A DNA stretch of 16,099 bases, taken from positions 1 through 16,099 of the forward strand of contig CAKQUI010000048.1 in NCBI GenBank assembly GCA_934277495.1, read 5' to 3'. Position numbers and translations under genes: made by a program. The DNA is from an uncultured Clostridia bacterium. GTDB lineage: Bacteria > Bacillota > Clostridia > Peptostreptococcales > Anaerovoracaceae. Shown piece by piece: positions 8,450 to 15,609 of this stretch (positions are counted from its first letter, which is position 1; every line of letters begins with the position of its first letter). The notes under the pieces were generated by a model. That model was not told the origin of the DNA. It was given only the letters and a program-made list of their open reading frames with translations, and ran no database searches.

Positions 8450-9967
8450 TCACACAAATTTCAGTATGAGCAGGCGTTTCGTGCTGCCCTCCGGCCTGTA
8501 ACATTCCGCATATCTGCTGCGTATCTTCCCGCTGCCTGAAGTATTTTCACCTGCGGTATCCCCTGCCATGTAAAGCACTTCGCTGCCTCTGGCTGCCAGC
8601 CATATGCTGCTGCGCCTGTCAGAGGGGATCTTCATGTCTATCATGAGTTTTTTTATCTTTTTCCTGCCGGAGGAAAGCTGTATATAGTCGCCCTCCCGGC
8701 GATGTCTGACGATTATCTCTGTCGTCAGTGCATCAGGATCATCTGTGAGCTTTTCTGCATCGAAGACAGCGTATCCGCCCGCAGACTTTTTTCTGCTGAA
8801 ACATTCTGTCATTGCTTTTATCTGCTGTGGATCGTCTGTCAGCGTGATGTCCAGATGCGGAGGCTCTTCGCCGGGTCTTCCGCTGATAATGTCAGCCTGC
8901 TGCGGTGCTCCTGCTTGTGGTCTGCTGATGCGCTGCGAGCCTGAAAGGATGTTCCTGCCGCAGATGATCTTTCCGTAAGACAGCTTTATCTCATATCCGT
9001 AAGGGAGCTGTATTATTTTAGTGCCGCCGTGATCCCGGCTGTCTATCAGCTGGTCTGCTGCTGCCAGTCTCTCCTGTGTCACGTCCTGGGAAAGTCCTGC
9101 ATGATCCAGTGCATGCATCAGGACACGGTGCCTGATGGCTTTATGCAGACGCCTTATCTTTTCAAGATCCAGGACTGTTTCACATCCGTCTGCAGAAACC
9201 AGTGCATCCTGATATGCTTTTTCTACCTGCTGCCATATGTAGTCCTTGTCTTCTCCTGCTATGCGCCCCAGTCTTGTGAGGGCTGCCATGATATTTGTGT
9301 TGTATTCTTTCTGCATATACGGCAGCAGCTCCAGCCTTATCTTGTTCCGTGAATATACGGTCTGGCTGTTGGTGTGATCTGTCACCGGCTCCAGCCCGCT
9401 CAGGCTGCAGTATTCTTCAATCTCGCTGCGGTAAGTGTCAAGCAATGGTCTGATGACGGTGAACGGACCTTCGCTGCGGCTGTAGGATATGCCTGCCAGT
9501 CCGTCCGGTCCCGTGCCTCTCATCAGACGGAAAAGTATGGTCTCCGCCTGGTCGTTGGCGTTCTGAGCCACTGCGATCTTTACATGTTCCGGTGCCGCAC
9601 CCGATGCAACTGTTTCTTCTGCGACTTTTCGAAAAGAGTCGTATCTGACCTTGCGCCCGGCTTCTTCGTCTGTCATCCCGGATCTTTCTGCAAGGGCGTG
9701 GCAATCCTCAGTGAAGACCCTGCACTCCAGGCCGAAACTGCGGCACAGCTCCTCGACATACGCCTGATCGTGTTCTGCCGCTCCTGGCCTGAACTTGTGG
9801 TTTATATGCACCGGATATATGTGCAGATCCATCTCTTTGCAAAGGCTCAGCAGCACGTGAAAAAGGCACACTGAATCGGGACCTCCTGAGAGGCCCGCAA
9901 CGATGTGCTCGCCGTTTTTTATAAGGTTGTTATCTTTTATCGTTTTCCTGACTTTTTCTATCAACAT
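8450..9967 (-). CDS. tilS: tRNA(Ile)-lysidine synthase
   Basis: This cytosolic ATP-dependent N-type enzyme attaches lysine to C34 of the CAU-anticodon tRNA-Ile, so that it reads AUA rather than AUG. It is essential where AUA is used, and AUA is common in the genes of this window. The 505-residue protein has the PP-loop SGGPDS at 27-32, VHINHKFRPGAAEHD at about 53-67, and RYDSFRKVA, then NANDQAETILFRLMRGTG with DGLAGI. The C-terminal substrate-binding part (about 420-505) includes VRHRREGDYIQL and KKIKKLMIDMKIP. The start is ATG 9967, 44 bp after the spoIIE stop. There is no clear Shine-Dalgarno, but an extended -10 box TGATACAAT sits just upstream. No hpt gene follows it, unlike the usual order. 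Confidence 0.95.
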   Translation of the reverse strand: MLIEKVRKTIKDNNLIKNGEHIVAGLSGGPDSVCLFHVLLSLCKEMDLHIYPVHINHKFRPGAAEHDQAYVEELCRSFGLECRVFTEDCHALAERSGMTDEEAGRKVRYDSFRKVAEETVASGAAPEHVKIAVAQNANDQAETILFRLMRGTGPDGLAGISYSRSEGPFTVIRPLLDTYRSEIEEYCSLSGLEPVTDHTNSQTVYSRNKIRLELLPYMQKEYNTNIMAALTRLGRIAGEDKDYIWQQVEKAYQDALVSADGCETVLDLEKIRRLHKAIRHRVLMHALDHAGLSQDVTQERLAAADQLIDSRDHGGTKIIQLPYGYEIKLSYGKIICGRNILSGSQRISRPQAGAPQQADIISGRPGEEPPHLDITLTDDPQQIKAMTECFSRKKSAGGYAVFDAEKLTDDPDALTTEIIVRHRREGDYIQLSSGRKKIKKLMIDMKIPSDRRSSIWLAARGSEVLYMAGDTAGENTSGSGKIRSRYAECYRPEGSTKRLLILKFV

Positions 9968-9973
9968 ACTGAT

Positions 9974-9982
9974 ATTGTATCA
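9974..9982 (-). promoter_or_regulatory. Possible extended -10 promoter at tilS
   Basis: TGATACAAT reads as an extended -10 (TG-n-TACAAT) on the minus strand, 6 bp before the tilS ATG. No -35 match is seen. Transcription from it would start at or next to the start codon, giving an essentially leaderless message, in line with the missing Shine-Dalgarno. Confidence 0.25.
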
Positions 9983-10011
9983 CAGAATGGCTGGTATCAT
10001 TAGTGTTTTTT

Positions 10012-12129
10012 TCACGATGATGCTTCCTCCGGGTTCAGCCTGGCGACGATGACCGTAAGATCGTCTCTTTCCCTGAGGGCGTAGCTGTCTGATGCCTGAT
10101 CCAGTATCAGGTCGCTCATCACCTGTGGATTGCCGGATCTTATCTTCACTGCAGTGCGGCTTATGTCTTCAATGATGGAGGTTTCCCTGCCGCCGTCGCT
10201 GACCCCGTCGGACATCATGATTATCCAGTCTCCACATTTCAGTGAAGTTTCCATGTATCTGACTTTCAGGCCGTTGACGATGCCAAGAGGCACTGCCGAA
10301 AGTTTCATTTCTTCTATGTTTTCCCTGCGTCTGAGCAGTGTGGGTGCTGCGCCTATCTTGTAAAACCTTCCGATGCCGGTCTTCCTGTCGATGATGGCAA
10401 GGTCCAGTGTTGCAAAGGAGTCGCCGTCGTCTTTCATCAGCATCACGGTGTTTATGGTCTTTATGGTCATGTCTGTACTGACGCCTGCCCGAAGCAGCGA
10501 CAGGACTGTCCTGACTACCATCAGGCTTTCGGTAGCAGCTTTCTTGCCTTTACCCATGCCGTCGCTGAGGACTATAGCGATACGCCCGTCCCCTATATCC
10601 TGCCATCCGCAGCAGTCTCCGTTGATACCTCCGAGAGCTGCGCACTGGGACGCTGCGATGTCTGCATCGAATTTAAAATTCTGCTCCTTGCTTCGTCTTC
10701 CTGCTCTGCTGCGTAACATATCTGCTGCATTTGCAAAGATCTGGCTGCTCATGTCGAACTGGTTCGCCAGTATCGACCGCCTGTCGAGATATGTGCTGTA
10801 AAGCTCCTCAAGGGCAGACATTTCCGCTGCACTTTCCCTGAGGAAAAGCTCGGCAGCCCTTGCCCCGGCAAGCTCCGCCATGCCCGCTTCATTGTGAAAG
10901 CCTCTTCCCGGATATGCAAAATTCCTGAGTATCCTTTCCATGCCTCTGCTGCATTTCAGATTCAGCGGCAGGAAAACCACCGCTGCTGTCAGCAGCGTGC
11001 GTATGTCGACGCCCAGCACAAGCCCTTCGTCTGCATGGCACAGAAGGCTGCATACTATAATGAAGACTGCCGCCGATGCTGCAATCCTGAGCTGTGTGCC
11101 TGTTTCTGTCTTCCAGAAGGATATTTTTCCTGAAAAAGCATCTCCTGCCGGTCTGACGCCGGATGCTATCATGTCTATAAAGGAGGCCGCAGCTGTTCCT
11201 GTAAGAAGGCTTACCATGATGCCCCACTGAGTCTGGCCTGCCAGTGCTGCGGTAACTCCACCTGCAAGCACCACGATCATGGTCTTTTCAGCGGGCAGAT
11301 ATGCCAGGGACCACATAGAAAGGAACGTCACCACTATCCACGTCATGAATGTCAGGTCCGCCCCGCAGACTGCCATGACAAATACAGCCGGAAGCGATGC
11401 CAGCGACACCATGCCGGCTGCACTGCTGTACCGGTCCTGCATGAAAACTCCGCTGCCTGCTTTTGTTCGAGGGTCCCGGATATCCGCTCCCTGCTCGCAG
11501 CCGGTGTCATATGGGCCGCTGCGGGACTTTCCCTGGTGCACATTTACATCTGGTCCCGGAAAGTGGTCACCCTTGCTGTATCCTTTCGCTGTGCTGTTAT
11601 ACGGAACAGCTGCGCTTGTTGCTTTGAGAAAGCTGTCGAAAATAAATACCAGACACAGGACTGCAAGTCCTCCCAGGAGCAGTTCTGCTGTCCCTGTCCT
11701 GTAAAGAGTGCTGCTTGCCAGCCTGTATATGCTCTGACATGTTATGAAAATGCACGCAGCGATCAACGCCCTGTGCATAGGTTTCAGTTCTGTCTTTGCA
11801 GCTGCAGCAAAGACAACACCGCAGACTGCCATTGCCGCCAGGTCGCCGTACGCATCGGCACCTCTGCTTATCCTGAGTATCAGCGCCGCTGCCGCCGGTA
11901 TCATCAGAAAGATGCTGCGCCTGCTGTATGCCGAAGTGCATGTCACAGCGGCACTTGCTCCCGGAAAGGACAGTCCCATAAGAGGTGCTGCGCTCATCAG
12001 AAATGAAAAAACTGTCAGAAACAGTATTCTTGCAAGTCTGGTGATGATGTTTGCGGCAGATGATCTTTTCAGTGTTTGCCTTTTTCCCGGTTCTCCCGCT
12101 CTGTATGCAGCTGTGCCTGGATCGCTCAT
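10012..12129 (-). CDS. spoIIE: Stage II sporulation protein E, PP2C-type phosphatase
   Basis: Polytopic membrane phosphatase of sporulating cells. It acts at the polar septum, dephosphorylates SpoIIAA and so releases sigma-F in the forespore. I start it at ATG 12129 (705 residues) because AAGGAGAGG lies immediately upstream. In-frame codons continue to 12354, but that part is Arg/His/Ser-rich and has no convincing start. About ten hydrophobic segments run from residue 28 to 388, broken by a hydrophilic loop of about 70 residues (168-238). The phosphatase domain (about 485-700) has GDCCGWQ, the metal-site motif SDGMGKGKKAA (Asp523), MMSDGVSDGG (Asp641) and RDDLTVIVARL (Asp689/690). DGMGKGKKA and the membrane region distinguish it from RsbU-type phosphatases. 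tilS follows after 44 bp. Confidence 0.94.
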   Translation of the reverse strand: MSDPGTAAYRAGEPGKRQTLKRSSAANIITRLARILFLTVFSFLMSAAPLMGLSFPGASAAVTCTSAYSRRSIFLMIPAAAALILRISRGADAYGDLAAMAVCGVVFAAAAKTELKPMHRALIAACIFITCQSIYRLASSTLYRTGTAELLLGGLAVLCLVFIFDSFLKATSAAVPYNSTAKGYSKGDHFPGPDVNVHQGKSRSGPYDTGCEQGADIRDPRTKAGSGVFMQDRYSSAAGMVSLASLPAVFVMAVCGADLTFMTWIVVTFLSMWSLAYLPAEKTMIVVLAGGVTAALAGQTQWGIMVSLLTGTAAASFIDMIASGVRPAGDAFSGKISFWKTETGTQLRIAASAAVFIIVCSLLCHADEGLVLGVDIRTLLTAAVVFLPLNLKCSRGMERILRNFAYPGRGFHNEAGMAELAGARAAELFLRESAAEMSALEELYSTYLDRRSILANQFDMSSQIFANAADMLRSRAGRRSKEQNFKFDADIAASQCAALGGINGDCCGWQDIGDGRIAIVLSDGMGKGKKAATESLMVVRTVLSLLRAGVSTDMTIKTINTVMLMKDDGDSFATLDLAIIDRKTGIGRFYKIGAAPTLLRRRENIEEMKLSAVPLGIVNGLKVRYMETSLKCGDWIIMMSDGVSDGGRETSIIEDISRTAVKIRSGNPQVMSDLILDQASDSYALRERDDLTVIVARLNPEEASS

Positions 12130-12391
12130 TTTACCTCTCCTTGTGATATGGATAATGCCGGAGATCCGGTGCCGGAAAAGCAGGTCGCATATATCCCCCT
12201 GATGCAGACAACTGACACTGCCAGCTATTGTGACTGTCCTGCGATCCCGGTGGCTCTGCCGTTGTGATGATCCAAACGGTCCGTGTCTGCAGTCGCTGGT
12301 GACCTTGCAGACCCGTAAGATCTCCGTATCCATTTTCTTCTCTAACCCCGACAAGCCCGGTATCTGCCGCAGCTTGTCCTGTTTCTATGCC
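12130..12391 (-). other. Long spoIIE leader, no supported gene
   Basis: About 260 bp lie between the predicted spoIIE promoter and its ATG. Two overlapping open frames cover it. One is the upstream extension of the spoIIE frame. The other is an 89-codon frame from ATG 12400, which overlaps the -10 box and ends in TAA one base before the spoIIE ATG. Neither product resembles a known protein, and GGAGG is only 2 nt from the 12400 ATG, which is too close. I treat the region as untranslated leader. No tRNA gene is visible here, although tRNAs lie upstream of spoIIE in Bacillus subtilis. Confidence 0.4.
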
Positions 12392-12424
12392 ATTATACAT
12401 ACCCTCCGATGCGAAATTTGTCAT
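12392..12424 (-). promoter_or_regulatory. Spo0A-type spoIIE promoter with 21-bp spacer
   Basis: ATGACA (12424-12419) and a perfect TATAAT (12397-12392) are 21 bp apart on the minus strand. That is too long for ordinary sigma-A use, but Bacillus subtilis spoIIE and spoIIG promoters activated by phosphorylated Spo0A have such spacing. TGACAAA (12423-12417) overlaps the -35 and differs from the 0A box TGNCGAA at one fixed position. Confidence 0.5.
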
Positions 12425-12496
12425 AATGAGAAGACGCACGGAAAATTTTTTAAGCGGCATTGCAGCCCGGCGATTCCGGCAACCTATGGAGCCATT

Positions 12497-12534
12497 AAAA
12501 AACCCCGCAACTAACTGCGATGTCGGCTGCAGGG
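12497..12534 (-). terminator. Rho-independent terminator before spoIIE
   Basis: On the minus strand CCCTGCAG (12534-12527) can pair with TTGCGGGG (12510-12503), with wobble pairs, and a run of six U follows (12502-12497). A smaller alternative hairpin, CGCAG-TTAG-TTGCG, shares the same 3' arm. It separates the restriction-modification locus from spoIIE. Confidence 0.65.
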
Positions 12535-12549
12535 ACTTTCTATGTGTGG

Positions 12550-12846
12550 CTAATAGATCACTGTTACCGTGATCTTCTGCTCGATTTTCAAAAATGACTT
12601 TCCATCAAAGCATTTTTCAGAAAGAACAGCATCGATAACGGACTTCGGAATGTCACCTTCTAAATCAAACTCTTTTTTTGCGATGCACTTTGCTGCATCA
12701 GGTGTACAATCCCAAAGCACAAGATAAGCCGTACTGCCATTGACTTCCGGCTGCAACACATAAGCTGTTCCATTATACTCAAACTCAGCATCATGATTAT
12801 GTGAGATCAGTTCGTATAATTCATTCAGTGTAATTCCCTGCATCAT
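12550..12846 (-). CDS. Hypothetical 98-residue protein next to type III R-M genes
   Basis: I do not recognise this family. The start is ATG 12846 or the adjacent ATG 12843, with AAGGGGG 4 or 7 nt upstream. The product is soluble and mildly acidic. It has a short N-terminal helix (ITLNELYELISHNHDAEF) followed by strand-like stretches (FEYNGTAYVLQPE, TAYLVLWD), a helix around VIDAVLSEK, and a last strand ending in KITVTVIY. It has no signal peptide, membrane segment or catalytic motif. It begins 93 bp after the res stop and ends before a terminator, so it is probably the last gene of the restriction-modification unit. It looks more A+T-rich than spoIIE and tilS, which fits shared acquisition with that locus. 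A role in restriction is only guilt by association. Confidence 0.75.
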   Translation of the reverse strand: MMQGITLNELYELISHNHDAEFEYNGTAYVLQPEVNGSTAYLVLWDCTPDAAKCIAKKEFDLEGDIPKSVIDAVLSEKCFDGKSFLKIEQKITVTVIY

Positions 12847-12889
12847 TTAACCCCCTTAAATAAACATTGTAGAGTATTTCTTCTCTGGC

Positions 12890-12938
12890 ACAGATCGCAG
12901 TAAGGTTTTTTATCCCCACTGCGGTCTGTTTCTTTTTT
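12890..12938 (+). terminator. Hairpin with U-tract oriented to the plus strand
   Basis: ACAGATCGCAGT (12890-12901) pairs with ACTGCGGTCTGT (12918-12929) with one mismatch around a 16-nt loop, followed by TTTCTTTTTT on the plus strand. It would stop plus-strand transcription, yet no plus-strand gene is seen. On the minus strand it lies directly after the res stop without a U-tract and may protect the mRNA 3' end. Confidence 0.55.
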
Positions 12939-12939
12939 A

Positions 12940-14589
12940 TCAGATTTCTTTCATGATATCTGCGAATTTGTCGAGGGTATATGCGCCATCCATGCCAAGC
13001 TCTTTATTTTCGAACACCATGAAGTAACGATAATTATGGCCCGCCTGTTCCTGCCATTTCCTGCCGAGTTCCAGCTTGGCTTTGCTGTCATCTCCATCGA
13101 GATAATCACCTTTCGCTTCTATGAGAATGAGCTTACCTGATTTTGTCATTATAATGAAATCAGGATAATGATTGAAGTATCCATTTATGCGGAAATCCTT
13201 TCTTTCTATGACACGGTGCCACCAGTGGATATCGTCTGTGCCGACTATGACATCGAGCACATTTCGCTCGAATCGGTTCATATCATTCTTTTCTGCTTCA
13301 TAAAGTGAATACGGGATCGATTCGATCGTATCAGACGGCGTAATAACATTATCCAGCACATAAGAATCGCAGCAGACGATTTTCCCGCTGTCGATCCATT
13401 TCCTGAACATCTCGCTGCGATATGCTTCTTCAAGCTCCGAGATCTTAGTCTGTATCTTTCTGGAATATACAGGAATCGATGTTTCCATCGCGGCAAGCTC
13501 ATCTTCTGTCATTCTGTCAACAACTCTGCGCACGTATTCCTCCACATCAGAAGCCGCATAACGATCGTTCCTGTTGATCTGAGATGCGATCATAGAAGCA
13601 CATTGACGTATTCTGCTTTCCGGCGGCATGCTTTCCAGATATTCTCTTATGTATTCGCTGTCCGATTTTGAAGCGCGTTTGTATTTTGGAACAGCTTCTC
13701 CCTGCTCCTGAATATCTACGCGGTACATTTCCCCGGTAGCAAGCTCGAAACTGACTTGTGCATCCTGTCCGGAAAGAGAGAAACCTTCTGACAGATTTTC
13801 GGGTTCCAGAAGTTCATATTCGTTGCCAAACAGATCCGGAGTGCTTTTGATATAAAATTGCGGGATTTTTAAATTCCTGACTTCTTCCTGATATTGTTCC
13901 TGTATCGTGTTCTGATTCAACATCTCACCAAGCTCTCCTCCTGTAAATCCATCATCCCCGGTATCATTCACCCCGGAAGTATATTCCGCTGCCTGGGCAG
14001 TAGCCGCTGCGATCATGTCAGTGAGTCCACTGTTTGTTTCTTGGGGTTCCGCAGATCCGCTTTCAGTTGTATCTGACTCAACAAGTACCTGCCTGATTTC
14101 AATAGGATCCACATCATCAAAACTATCATCATCGCCCGTATCATCCCTTTGCGGTAACTCCTTGAGCAGTGGTTCCTGTATCTGTACAGGTTCCGGCTGT
14201 TGTGCCGTCTCCTGTAATGTAAATTCATCAGTAACACGATAGTCCTTTCTGCTGAAGCCTGACTTATTCAAGCCTTCGACGATACTGTCCAGCGTAGCAC
14301 GAAAATCACTGGAACTGGTCAATACATATGAAGTGTTCAGCAGTGGCGCAGTATGCTGCTTCGCATATGGCTGACGCAGTATCCTGCCCAGGATCTGCTC
14401 TACATCCACTTTAGACGTCTTATTGGCAAGAGACGCTAATATATATGCAAACGGGCAATCCCAGCCTTCCTTCAATGCATTGACAGTGATAATATACCGG
14501 ATCTCACAGTCAGGACTCATCAGCTCGACATTCCTGAGATCATCTACTTTAGAAGTTTTTACCGCGATCTGTTCCTGCGGAATGCTCAT
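12940..14589 (-). CDS. Type III restriction enzyme Res, C-terminal part (gene broken by stop)
   Basis: C-terminal two thirds of a Res helicase-nuclease. It is in the same frame as the upstream fragment, with only TAA 14689-14691 between them. The frame reopens at 14688, and the codons from there to the first ATG (14589) encode family-like sequence (KYIRPIVLFQAQPK). An ATG start thus loses a helicase motif. In the 549 residues from ATG 14589: motif V NALKEGWDCP (37-46), motif VI QILGRILRQP (65-74), an acidic Gln/Glu/Asp/Thr-rich linker (about 130-235), and a PD-(D/E)xK nuclease near the end with PDF (476-478) and LIEAKGD (489-495). No Shine-Dalgarno sits at the right distance from ATG 14589. 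Either this is a pseudogene, or the half is made by reinitiation. Confidence 0.75.
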   Translation of the reverse strand: MSIPQEQIAVKTSKVDDLRNVELMSPDCEIRYIITVNALKEGWDCPFAYILASLANKTSKVDVEQILGRILRQPYAKQHTAPLLNTSYVLTSSSDFRATLDSIVEGLNKSGFSRKDYRVTDEFTLQETAQQPEPVQIQEPLLKELPQRDDTGDDDSFDDVDPIEIRQVLVESDTTESGSAEPQETNSGLTDMIAAATAQAAEYTSGVNDTGDDGFTGGELGEMLNQNTIQEQYQEEVRNLKIPQFYIKSTPDLFGNEYELLEPENLSEGFSLSGQDAQVSFELATGEMYRVDIQEQGEAVPKYKRASKSDSEYIREYLESMPPESRIRQCASMIASQINRNDRYAASDVEEYVRRVVDRMTEDELAAMETSIPVYSRKIQTKISELEEAYRSEMFRKWIDSGKIVCCDSYVLDNVITPSDTIESIPYSLYEAEKNDMNRFERNVLDVIVGTDDIHWWHRVIERKDFRINGYFNHYPDFIIMTKSGKLILIEAKGDYLDGDDSKAKLELGRKWQEQAGHNYRYFMVFENKELGMDGAYTLDKFADIMKEI

Positions 14590-14688
14590 CTGAACTAAAA
14601 TATCCTTGATTTTATCGAAAGTATCGCTATCCTCATTGAGTTTTGGCTGTGCCTGAAAAAGGACGATCGGACGGATATATTTCCCTCC

Positions 14689-14691
14689 TTA
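14689..14691 (-). other. In-frame TAA breaking res, followed by a perfect Shine-Dalgarno
   Basis: Reading continues in the same frame on both sides of this TAA and both sides match one Res protein, so a single base change can explain it (from CAA, GAA or AAA). The stop and the next bases read TAAGGAGGG, a full ribosome binding site. At the proper distance the only in-frame codon is ATC; no ATG, GTG or TTG occurs in frame until 14589. Confidence 0.8.
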
Positions 14692-15594
14692 TGCATATTC
14701 CGCCTGGGCCTGCTTTTCAAGATTGCCGCGGAGCTGGATCGCATCCTGTATCACTGTCTGTCTGCTGCTTCTATTGAATACAACAACAGGCAGCTTGACC
14801 ATATTTTCTCTTTTCAGTTCCCGTGCATCAACATAAGAAATGATATTGCTCGTTTTTCGTGGCGTCGCCGTCAGTTCCATGATAAAGGACGGGTTCAGAT
14901 TATTCAGCATTTCCACGCTAAGGGCAGATCCGGCGTTATGACTTTCATCCACAACAACAGGTGAAAGATAACGCAGCACCTGGATCAATGCAGTATCCGG
15001 CGTATCCGCAAGCAAAACGGATTTGTCATCGAACTGCCCTGCAAAGCACATCATATTGCCATTCTCCTGATAAACTTTGCGTACATCCTTTTTTCTGCTG
15101 TTGATACGAAGCGAGGCGTAACTTAAAACGCAGATGGTCAGCATTTCACGGACCGTATCCGGCGAAAAGTTCTGCCCGTTCAACAGCATTTCTTTCGTAT
15201 AGATTCCTACTCGTCCTGCAAAGTCCATATCCAAACGCTGACGATATGGATGACTTACATCCGATAAGGTACGGATCGTCTGCGTGAGGATAGAATCTGA
15301 TGGAACAAGCCATACGACCACTTTCTGTTTATCGGATGGCAGTCCGTCCAAGATCCTTTTTACTGCTGAACAGGCCATGAAAGTCTTGCCGCCACCGGTA
15401 GGGACCTTCATGCATACATGCGGCACATCTTTTACTTTATTCTGATATCCGGGAACACCGCCCGGGCCTATATTGATGTCCTTATCATTCCAGTATTTGT
15501 TCCAGCCCTTCAAAATGTCATTTTCTGAATCCACTGCATCTATAAAAGAGGTCAGATCCTGCATGACAGTCTTTTGATAATTCTTTAATTCCAT
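14689..15594 (-). CDS. Type III restriction enzyme Res, N-terminal helicase part (truncated)
   Basis: 301-residue N-terminal piece of the Res subunit, which with Mod forms the type III endonuclease that translocates or slides on DNA using ATP and cuts unmethylated targets. The start is ATG 15594, 15 bp after the mod stop, with GGGAGGGG upstream. It holds the first RecA-like domain: Q-motif Tyr6-Gln7, Walker A VPTGGGKTF (64-72), motif Ia VWLVPSDSILTQT (94-106), Walker B VVDESHNAGS (214-223, DESH rather than the usual DEAH) and motif III ELTATPRK (240-247). It ends AEYA-stop just before motif IV. A full-length Res here would have about 884 residues. Alone this fragment lacks the second RecA domain and the nuclease, so it should not restrict DNA. 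Confidence 0.8.
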   Translation of the reverse strand: MELKNYQKTVMQDLTSFIDAVDSENDILKGWNKYWNDKDINIGPGGVPGYQNKVKDVPHVCMKVPTGGGKTFMACSAVKRILDGLPSDKQKVVVWLVPSDSILTQTIRTLSDVSHPYRQRLDMDFAGRVGIYTKEMLLNGQNFSPDTVREMLTICVLSYASLRINSRKKDVRKVYQENGNMMCFAGQFDDKSVLLADTPDTALIQVLRYLSPVVVDESHNAGSALSVEMLNNLNPSFIMELTATPRKTSNIISYVDARELKRENMVKLPVVVFNRSSRQTVIQDAIQLRGNLEKQAQAEYA

Positions 15595-15609
15595 TTTCCT
15601 GCCCCTCCC

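Noticed and set aside
8445..8460. TGTGA-N2-TCACA near the tilS stop, as a Crp-type site
   Set aside because: Crp sites need a spacer of about 6 bp; this one has 2.
11655..11680. Small inverted stretch around GGACTGCAAGTCC resembling a tRNA arm
   Set aside because: It lies inside spoIIE coding sequence, and no cloverleaf or T-loop consensus surrounds it.
12130..12354. Longer spoIIE start at 12354 or 12333
   Set aside because: The extra residues are Arg/His/Ser-rich and unlike SpoIIE, whereas ATG 12129 has a strong ribosome binding site.
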